Shown here one piece after another: positions 34,387 to 39,891 of a stretch of 39,891 nucleotides of DNA. How positions within the stretch are numbered: the stretch's first letter is position 1; each line of letters begins with the position of its first letter. The DNA comes from Streptacidiphilus sp. ASG 303 (GTDB lineage Bacteria; Actinomycetota; Actinomycetes; Streptomycetales; Streptomycetaceae). The stretch covers positions 1 through 39,891 of the forward strand of contig NZ_JAJLRA010000040.1 of assembly GCF_020991365.1 (NCBI RefSeq). The letters are read 5' to 3'. Position numbers and translations under genes: made by a program. Below the pieces are notes generated by a model. That model saw only the letters and a list, made by a program, of their open reading frames with translations, did no database searches and was not told where the DNA came from.

Positions 34387-36222
34387 TCAGACTGTGGTTG
34401 CAGCCCTGTCGAGGTGACCGAGGAGAGCCCGCACGTCAGCCATGTCCATGCCTCCAGCGATGGATGGCTCCTCGACTAGGTCGCCTAGCTGCTGGACGGA
34501 CGGATCGTCCAGGATGCGCCCCATGAATTCGAGCTTCTCCTCCATCCGTAGTGCGACAACCTCGTCGATCGTTCCTGACGCGGCGAGCACGGTAACCCTC
34601 GTCTCAGTGTCAGGTGCAAGGCCTAGGCGGTGAATGCGGTCAATGCTCTGCAGGAAGCGTCCGGCCATGAAGTCCCGATCCACATAGACCGCGTCATGGC
34701 ACACATGGTGCAGGCTGATGCCCTCGCCGAGGGTCGCAGGGTTTGACAGCAGCACGAGGCAGTCAGGGTCCTCTCGGAAGCGACGCAGCTGCTCATTCCG
34801 GTCCTTGGTCCCACCGTGCACCACGGCCGGTCGATAGCTGGCGAGCATCCGCTCCATCGTTGTGAGGCTGCGGACGAAGGTCGTCCAGACAAGAGTCTTG
34901 CGCCCAGCCGCCGCGTTCTCTCCGACGATGCTGAGCGTCTCCTTGTACTTCGGCGAGAGTTCGTAGCGCGGCAGGTCCCGCAGCAGCGCATAGAGGGAGT
35001 CGCTCTGCGGCGGCAGCAAAGGAGGCACCTGGTAGGACAGCGGCTCATAGCGGCTGGCCCGTTCCGCCAGAAGCGCAGGGCTAGTCGCCGCCATCAGAAG
35101 GCGGAGCATTGCCTTACCGAGCGCATCGAAGTCGTCACGGGACCCCTCTGCACGGGCGGAGTAGCGGCCAATCAGCGCATCGTATATCTCACGGTGAAGC
35201 GACGGTAGCTCAACGTAGCGGATTCTCGGCTCGTACGGGGGGAGGCCGAGCTCGTGCTTGGTCGTCCGAGTGAACAGAGGCCTCAGCACACTGCTCGCGT
35301 AGGCGAGGTCGCCGCCTGCGACAGCGTTGGTCACGACCCTGCGGCCATGGCCCGGCCACACGAAGGACAGGAGGTTCTCCAGGTCGCGGGCCCCGTTCGG
35401 CGCCGGCGTTCCGGTGAGGATCAACCGACGTCGGGCCAAAGGGCCGAGGGCGAGACAGGCAGAGCCATAGGTTCCGCTGGCGCCGAGTTTCATCCGGTGC
35501 GCTTCATCAAGAATGATCATGGAAGGCGCCGCCCGCAGCCAGTCGGCCAGAGCTGCAAGCGAGCGGTCTAGACGCTCGTAATTGACCACCAGAACCTCAG
35601 CCCCCGGGTCTGGAGACTTCTCCATGACCTGCACACGCAACGGCTCCCGAAAGCACGTAGCGCTCTCGTAGCGCCATGATTCATAGGCCGACTTGGGACT
35701 GACCACCAGCAGTCTGCACACCTCCCCCCTTGCCCGATCTGCCGCATAGACGGCGAACCCTACCCGGGTCTTACCAGCTCCCGGAACACTGAAGTTCGCC
35801 CCATGGCGGAGAGAAAGCAGCCGAGCGATATCGCGCTCCTGGAACGAAGTCAGCTCAGCCTTCCACTGGCTGCCCAGCATCGAAGCCACGCCATCCGGCC
35901 TGACTGTGCCAGGAAGCGGAACAGTACCGCTTTCCAGCTGGAGTTCAGCTGCCTCTGCGTCGTCGAGCACGCCGTTGACGAGGCTGAGGAGCGCGTCCTC
36001 CCACTCGACACTCTCAGGTGCAGGCCATGAACCCAGCTCGCCGATCCCCACCAGGAAGTCGTCGAGATCGATCTCAACTGCCAGCGGTCCACGCTGCCCT
36101 CCCACCGCAAAGCGGGCGGCCAGCGCAGCCAGGTCGCTCTGGTGCCCAGGCACAGTTCGCAGGACAACCCTGGTCCGGCCAACGTCGAAGGCAAGCCGGA
36201 GAGACGGCTCATCTGCAGTCAC
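34387..36222 (-). CDS. SNF2/DEAH-type superfamily II helicase
   Basis: A 611-residue two-RecA ATPase. A 120-residue N-terminal region is unassigned. The helicase core has Walker A SVPGAGKT (145-152), DEAH (239-242), LTGTPAPNG (269-277), and in the second lobe TLVWTTFVRSL, VVHGGTKDRNEQLRRF, and motif VI RFLQSIDRIHRLG. This is the SNF2-like double-stranded DNA translocase type; no nuclease motif is seen. The start GTG 36222 overlaps the stop of the ParB-like gene by 4 bases (GTGA), so the two are co-translated. A role in moving along or remodelling foreign DNA for the island is inferred. By eye it is less GC-rich than the core genes. Confidence 0.88.
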   Translation of the reverse strand: MTADEPSLRLAFDVGRTRVVLRTVPGHQSDLAALAARFAVGGQRGPLAVEIDLDDFLVGIGELGSWPAPESVEWEDALLSLVNGVLDDAEAAELQLESGTVPLPGTVRPDGVASMLGSQWKAELTSFQERDIARLLSLRHGANFSVPGAGKTRVGFAVYAADRARGEVCRLLVVSPKSAYESWRYESATCFREPLRVQVMEKSPDPGAEVLVVNYERLDRSLAALADWLRAAPSMIILDEAHRMKLGASGTYGSACLALGPLARRRLILTGTPAPNGARDLENLLSFVWPGHGRRVVTNAVAGGDLAYASSVLRPLFTRTTKHELGLPPYEPRIRYVELPSLHREIYDALIGRYSARAEGSRDDFDALGKAMLRLLMAATSPALLAERASRYEPLSYQVPPLLPPQSDSLYALLRDLPRYELSPKYKETLSIVGENAAAGRKTLVWTTFVRSLTTMERMLASYRPAVVHGGTKDRNEQLRRFREDPDCLVLLSNPATLGEGISLHHVCHDAVYVDRDFMAGRFLQSIDRIHRLGLAPDTETRVTVLAASGTIDEVVALRMEEKLEFMGRILDDPSVQQLGDLVEEPSIAGGMDMADVRALLGHLDRAATTV

Positions 36223-37637
36223 CTGCTGTCTCCCTTGAAAGCCTCCAACAGCCAGGCGACACCGTCGCCAGGCGCCTTGATGCTGCGCGAAGTCTCGAAG
36301 GCCAGCTTCCCCAAGGTTCCGCGAAGCTTCAACACCGCCTCGTCATAAGCTTCTTCGTCGAGATTGTTGGAAGCCCTGGCCATGACGAGGTCGGTGATGC
36401 ACTGCTCAATGTCCTGGCAGGCGTCGGCAATACGGTCAGGAACGGCCTGACGACGCTTCCGGACGCGTGCGTCCTTGCCGGCGAATTCCAAGGCTGTGGA
36501 GAACGCAAGCTTGGCCGCCGCGATGGTTCGGGAGGACTCGGCGACCTGCGCTGCGGGCACGCGGCCCCCTGCCGCCTCCACTGCCTTTGCCTTGAGCAGA
36601 GTGTCGGTGAGCGCCCTGGCGGCCGCGACCTTGGCCCCATTCGCCTTGACCGACCGGTTCAGCCCGGGAATTGCAACCGCTCGTGGAGCCTCCACCGAAG
36701 TGGGCTTGAGAGAATCCGGCAGAATCCGGTCCAAGTAGCGCGCCTGGAAGTCCGGGTCGATCAGGCGGACATCGGTCTTGGAGAATTCCAGGGCCACAGC
36801 TGCGAGACGGCTCTCCTTGAGGAGGTCTGCGTCCTCCTTGTTGACAGCCGACTCCTTCACGTACCGCCGATGCAGCTCGCGCAGCTTTTCCTGAGCGTCC
36901 TCGAAGTCCATCAGCCGGAGTTGCGCATCTCCACTGGCGCTACGCATGGCGAGATCGCGAAGACAAGAGAGGATCCAGAGATCTTGCTCGCATGTGTCGG
37001 TCCGGATGTGGAATTCCCGTGCGATGTCCTTCAGCAGTCTGCCGTCCACCAGCTGCTCGTCAATAGCCAGCAGACGGTTGATAAAGGTGTAGTCGCGGCG
37101 GTGATCCTTGCGGAGCTGCAGAGACAGCTCCACCGCGCTGACATCAGCCCACGTACACGACTCAGGTAGCACGCCTACGCGGATGTGCGGCACCCCCAGT
37201 TCCTTGAGGGCCGCGCGCCGGGTGTTTCCGTTGACCAGGACGCCATCCCTGGTGATTAGCCCAGGGTCGGTCTGCTTGAAGTCTCGGAGACTCTCAAGGA
37301 GTGTGTCGAAATCGGGATCGCGCAGCGAGGGGTCCTTGGGGAGTGCCTGAAGCAGAAAGTGCAGGTACTCCTGGCTCTCGTCGCTCCACGCGTCAGATTC
37401 CAGGGCCCGGTCACGTGCGGGGTCGTGGCTACGCTGAGCGCGGATACGGTGCGTGCTCGGGTTGTAGTAGAGGTCCTTGACCGGCATGTCGACGACCTCG
37501 ACGTGCAAGGGCTGACCTCGCCACTCGATGGTCAGCGTCTCTTTGGTGCCGCCTACCGCGCGGGCCTCCTTAAGGCGTTCCTCCACCAGTTCCCGGTTCT
37601 GCTCGGCAAGCGGCGGGACACCGAAATCCATCCTCAT
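36219..37637 (-). CDS. ParB/sulfiredoxin-fold protein of the restriction island
   Basis: A 472-residue protein. The ParB-N/Srx-like domain spans about 45-165 (VVDMPVKDLYYNPSTHRIRA, then DGVLVNGNTRRAALKELGV, where NGNTRRAAL replaces the usual G-x-RR-x-x-A box). A helical HTH-like region follows (about 180-230, LLKDIAREFHIRTDTCEQD), then a long helical C-terminus (about 330-470). ParB-like domains bind CTP or ATP or act as nucleases in some defence loci; which applies here is open. ATG 37637 has GGAG 7 bases upstream. It is translationally coupled to the helicase. Confidence 0.78.
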   Translation of the reverse strand: MRMDFGVPPLAEQNRELVEERLKEARAVGGTKETLTIEWRGQPLHVEVVDMPVKDLYYNPSTHRIRAQRSHDPARDRALESDAWSDESQEYLHFLLQALPKDPSLRDPDFDTLLESLRDFKQTDPGLITRDGVLVNGNTRRAALKELGVPHIRVGVLPESCTWADVSAVELSLQLRKDHRRDYTFINRLLAIDEQLVDGRLLKDIAREFHIRTDTCEQDLWILSCLRDLAMRSASGDAQLRLMDFEDAQEKLRELHRRYVKESAVNKEDADLLKESRLAAVALEFSKTDVRLIDPDFQARYLDRILPDSLKPTSVEAPRAVAIPGLNRSVKANGAKVAAARALTDTLLKAKAVEAAGGRVPAAQVAESSRTIAAAKLAFSTALEFAGKDARVRKRRQAVPDRIADACQDIEQCITDLVMARASNNLDEEAYDEAVLKLRGTLGKLAFETSRSIKAPGDGVAWLLEAFKGDSR

Positions 37638-37684
37638 GGGTATCTCCACAGTCGTCAGTGAGCTTTTCCACACGTGGGTGGGGT

Positions 37685-37719
37685 GCGGCGGCCGGCCAGC
37701 TGGTTCAGACGGCCGCCGC
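37685..37719 (-). terminator. Hairpin between HNH-like and ParB-like genes
   Basis: A 10-bp perfect stem (37685-37694 with 37710-37719) and a 15-base loop, 25 bases after the HNH stop. It may end a separate HNH transcript or attenuate read-through. Confidence 0.5.
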
Positions 37720-37743
37720 GCCTGTCCGTTGTTCTCGGCTGTT

Positions 37744-38517
37744 CTAGCTGAGCGCGCTCCGGACCTGCCGTCGGGCTTCGGCGGGAAGCGTGCGGTAATC
37801 CGCCCACAACTGCTCCAGCGCGCTGAAGTCCCGGGAGTCCTTGCCAATCCAGCCGGCCAGGATCCGACGCTCCAGCTCGGACAGCCGATCGATCCGAGCA
37901 AGCACCTCTCCGACATCGGCAGTCAGACCCCGTCCGCCCACGCGACAGCGGTTGCACTCGGTGACCAGCTGAACCTCCTCGCTTCCAGCAGCCGTCCGGA
38001 CCCTGCGACGGGCAACATCGAGCTGCGCAGCCTCATAGGTGCCGGCGTACAACTGACCGGAGGTGATGCCACAGGAACGGCACATGTGCCCGTCACGGGC
38101 CAACAGGTCGCGCCTCTCGGTAGCGGTGGGCACGAGCCCAGACTTGGTGGCCTTGCCCGGCTCCCAGACAGGCTCCCCCATCTGCACGAACCGCTGCTCG
38201 TGCGCCTCCAGGCGAAGGTCTTCCCGGTTGGTGTCGATCCGCCACGCGAAGTCCCGGAGGTCCCGCATGCGCCGGTCAATCTGAGAGGTCCCCGGGAACG
38301 CCTCCCGAAGCTGCGCCTTCGTGAAGAGGTTCCCTTCCCCGACAACCTGGACGAGCCACAGCGCCGCGCGCTTCATAGTGCCCAGCTTCTCGTCCTGCCA
38401 GGAGGGCTGTCCCATCAGCGGTACCTCACAGTTCATCCAACCGCAGGGGCCCAACGGCTTGCGGAGCGCCTGCCCGGGGGAGCCGGATGGCTTCCCTTTT
38501 CTGGCTGGCTGCGTCAA
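37744..38517 (-). CDS. HNH-like zinc-binding protein of the restriction island
   Basis: About 257 residues. The central region resembles the HNH/treble-clef core: RRDLLARDGHMCRSCG with C146/C149, and TECNRC with C188/C191 as the second zinc knuckle. Between them the usual DH or HH catalytic His is not evident (AAQLDVARRRV). The C-terminal helices (LSELERRILAGWIGKDSRD) resemble tails of phage-type HNH proteins. The start is uncertain. TTG 38517 has the best ribosome site (AGGAGG); ATG 38436 and ATG 38415 (GAGGT upstream) are in frame and would keep the domain. It probably acts as a nuclease or a DNA-binding subunit with the ParB-like and helicase proteins. Confidence 0.72.
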   Translation of the reverse strand: MTQPARKGKPSGSPGQALRKPLGPCGWMNCEVPLMGQPSWQDEKLGTMKRAALWLVQVVGEGNLFTKAQLREAFPGTSQIDRRMRDLRDFAWRIDTNREDLRLEAHEQRFVQMGEPVWEPGKATKSGLVPTATERRDLLARDGHMCRSCGITSGQLYAGTYEAAQLDVARRRVRTAAGSEEVQLVTECNRCRVGGRGLTADVGEVLARIDRLSELERRILAGWIGKDSRDFSALEQLWADYRTLPAEARRQVRSALS

Positions 38518-38623
38518 GACTCCTCCTAGGGCAAGGCAGAAGTGAAGCCGGTAAGAGACTTTCGCAAAAGGAGTGAACACCTAGCGCTTCTGGAGGGTCC
38601 AATGGTTCGACAGACTCTTGCCC

Positions 38624-39544
38624 ATGCCCACCGAAGGGCAGCGGAGAGGGGAGTCTGGGTTGGCGGGATCGGGGCAGTTCACAGCCGAGATCAACTCTTC
38701 GGCCTCACCAGCACACCAGAACTTCGCCCAAGTGCTGCGAGACCTGTGGGACGTCATCACGCGGGGAGGAGAGACACTGAGCCATCGCGCCCTCCAGGAA
38801 AGACTCCGCAAGGAGGGGATGGTCGTCAGCGCTACTCGGTTCTCAGAGCTGCTGAGCGCACGTCGGCCGCCAGATCTGAACCTTGCCAGGAAGCTGCTCG
38901 AGTATGCGCTGGAGGCATCTGGGACAGACACAGCCAGTACGCAGTCGATCATTTCGCGGTCTGAGCTGGAGGCGCTGCATGAGAGGGCGGCCGTCAAGCA
39001 TTGCGCCTGCTGTCCGGACGGCAAGCCGAGCAGCAGCCACCTGCCTGGCGAGCCTCTCAGCCCTGAGGTCACCTCCGCTGCTCTAGGAGCGGAGGTGACG
39101 AACGGCACTACGAGCCGGCGCTCGGACGTACAGCCAGCGGAGGAGGTATTCACTTCCGACTCTTCCGCTTCCACAGCGGCCGGTGTCGGGTTGCCGGTCC
39201 CCGCGGGTGCGGGGGACCGGCAACCCGACACCGGCCAGGAAGCCGTCTGGCCTCCCCTGTCGACCCTCGAACACCATCTCCGGGACAAGAGGTTCGATGA
39301 CGCCCGGGTGATCCTGCGCTATGCCGGCACAGACGGGTCGATCAGCGAGATTCCGGATGCGGTGTCAGCCTGCCGGGGTGCCGGACTGGACTTGGCGGCA
39401 GAGACGATCTTCCACTACGTCGCGCAGAGGGAGAGCAGGGATGTGCTCCGCGTTCTGCAGTTGCTCGCTTCCGAGCAACGGTATGCAGATGTCGACACCC
39501 TTCTTCAGGCGGCGAACGGCGATCATGTTCCGGGTGCGGCCTAA
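38624..39544 (+). CDS. HTH protein with helical repeat C-terminus
   Basis: A 306-residue protein. A helix-turn-helix region lies at about 33-98 (LSHRALQERLRKEGMVVSAT, RFSELLSARRPPDLNLARKL), of a type common in Streptomyces regulators. A Cys pair (CACC, 127-130) and a disordered linker (about 130-208) follow. The C-terminal part (about 213-300) is made of helical pairs like TPR/PPR repeats (HHLRDKRFDDARVILRYAG). The linker is coded by DNA with two perfect hairpins. ATG 38624 (TTG 38618 is an alternative) lacks a ribosome site. The stop falls directly at an IS end, so the C-terminus may be truncated. It is divergent from the HNH-like gene and could regulate the island. Confidence 0.65.
   Translation: MPTEGQRRGESGLAGSGQFTAEINSSASPAHQNFAQVLRDLWDVITRGGETLSHRALQERLRKEGMVVSATRFSELLSARRPPDLNLARKLLEYALEASGTDTASTQSIISRSELEALHERAAVKHCACCPDGKPSSSHLPGEPLSPEVTSAALGAEVTNGTTSRRSDVQPAEEVFTSDSSASTAAGVGLPVPAGAGDRQPDTGQEAVWPPLSTLEHHLRDKRFDDARVILRYAGTDGSISEIPDAVSACRGAGLDLAAETIFHYVAQRESRDVLRVLQLLASEQRYADVDTLLQAANGDHVPGAA
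39068..39099. repeat. Perfect 12-bp inverted repeat in the HTH gene
   Basis: Arms GTCACCTCCGCT (39068-39079) and AGCGGAGGTGAC (39088-39099) with an 8-base loop, within coding sequence. Confidence 0.85.
39178..39236. repeat. Perfect 25-bp inverted repeat in the HTH gene
   Basis: Arms at 39178-39202 and 39212-39236 are perfect reverse complements with a 9-base loop (GCGGGTGCG). The element is read through in frame (coding AGVGLPVPAGAGDRQPDTG). A perfect 25-bp stem within a gene is far beyond chance. Confidence 0.92.
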
Positions 39545-39891
39545 CAAGACGTCTCATTTGGAGAGTCGGCGATAGCCGATGAGTGCTGCGGCGAGGCCGA
39601 CGAAGCCGAGGAAGTGCTCGGCTTTGCGCTCGTAGCGGCGGTGGAGACGCCGGCAGCCGCCGAGCCAGGCGACGGTGCGCTCGACGACCCAGCGGTGCCG
39701 GCCCAGGCGTTCGGAGGAGTCCTGGCCGCGCCGGGCGATCCGGGGTGCGATGCCGCGCTGGCGCAACCAGGCGCGCAGGTGGGAGTAGTCGTATCCCTTG
39801 TCGCCGTGCAGCTTGGCCGGGCGGCGGCGCCGCGGCCCACGGCGGGAGCGGATGGGCGGGATGCCGCGCACCAGTGGGATGAGGGCCTGGC
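39545..39891 (-). mobile_element. Partial IS5-family insertion sequence
   Basis: The right-hand part of an IS. The probable terminal inverted repeat starts about 39545 (AAGACGTCTCATTTGG), next to the TAA stop of the HTH gene. The other end lies beyond the window, so target duplication cannot be checked. Confidence 0.7.
39554..39891 (-). CDS. IS5-family transposase, C-terminal part
   Basis: About 112 residues of a DDE transposase; the 5' end is cut by the window. KLHGDKGYDYSHLRAWLRQ contains the second catalytic Asp region. The segment from RHRWVVERTVAW to RRLHRRYERKAEHFLGF contains the catalytic Glu (VVERT), and the end AALIGYRRL is typical of the IS5 group in Streptomyces. The frame stays open to base 39891, so no decay is visible in this part. 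Confidence 0.9.
   Translation of the reverse strand, partial: QALIPLVRGIPPIRSRRGPRRRRPAKLHGDKGYDYSHLRAWLRQRGIAPRIARRGQDSSERLGRHRWVVERTVAWLGGCRRLHRRYERKAEHFLGFVGLAAALIGYRRLSK

Noticed and set aside
36219-37637. Plasmid or chromosome partition locus (parB)
   Set aside because: No parA gene and no parS-like sites were seen, and the gene is coupled to an SNF2 helicase in a restriction island.
38602-38964. Alternative plus-strand frame from ATG 38602 with GGAGGG upstream
   Set aside because: It has a better ribosome site than the HTH gene but its product is low-complexity Arg-rich, while the other frame carries a clear HTH and helical repeats.

Overview
The window looks like a Streptomyces chromosome or that of a close relative. 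GC is very high throughout most of it, the families are typically actinobacterial (NsdA/AtrA-type regulators, AmaP/Asp23 genes, PrsW, FrnE-like DsbA), many starts are GTG or TTG, and three tandem rRNA-type promoters sit at the left edge. From memory, the order SpoIIE-type phosphatase, NDH-2, AtrA-like TetR, sigma factor, sporulation-associated regulator, trmB, prsW resembles the conserved Streptomyces core around S. coelicolor SCO4110-SCO4120. No alignment was run.

Positions 1-26800 are core chromosome. At 1-352 three minus-strand promoters point out of the window, probably into an rRNA operon. Next come a PAS/SpoIIE/HATPase phosphatase and an NDH-2 (minus), then divergently an AtrA-like TetR and a one-piece ECF sigma/zinc-finger/transmembrane/NPCBM protein. 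These are followed by a FrnE-like DsbA, tRNA-Gly(TCC) with its own promoter and terminator, a universal stress protein and an asparagine-synthetase/lasso-cyclase-like protein. An NsdA-like regulator and an L-2-hydroxyglutarate oxidase come next. From 15759 to 20821 runs an eight-gene envelope-stress cluster: Asp23, small membrane protein, Asp23, DUF6286-type, AmaP, ECF sigma, a zinc-finger/Asp23 fusion that is probably the anti-sigma factor, and another Asp23-like protein. trmB, prsW, a secreted alanine-rich protein, a penicillin-binding-type serine hydrolase lipoprotein and a nucleotidyltransferase complete this part.

Positions 26907-38517 form a restriction/defence island of eight genes in two facing groups. 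On the plus strand are a MORC/MutL-like GHKL ATPase, a Z1-domain helicase-like protein, a NaeI-family restriction endonuclease with all four active-site residues at NaeI spacing, and a Vsr nickase. On the minus strand are an HNH-like zinc protein, a ParB-like protein and an SNF2/DEAH helicase, then, after a strong terminator and with its own leader, a 5-methylcytosine methyltransferase. The methyltransferase and Vsr genes overlap tail to tail by 90 bp. By inference the methyltransferase protects host DNA, NaeI-like and Vsr cut or nick, and the ATPase, Z1 and SNF2 proteins give an ATP-dependent sensing or translocation layer. By eye, the genes right of about 33 kb are less GC-rich, which suggests acquisition.

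The right edge (38624-39891) holds an HTH protein whose linker carries two perfect DNA hairpins, abutted by a partial IS5-family element that runs off the window.
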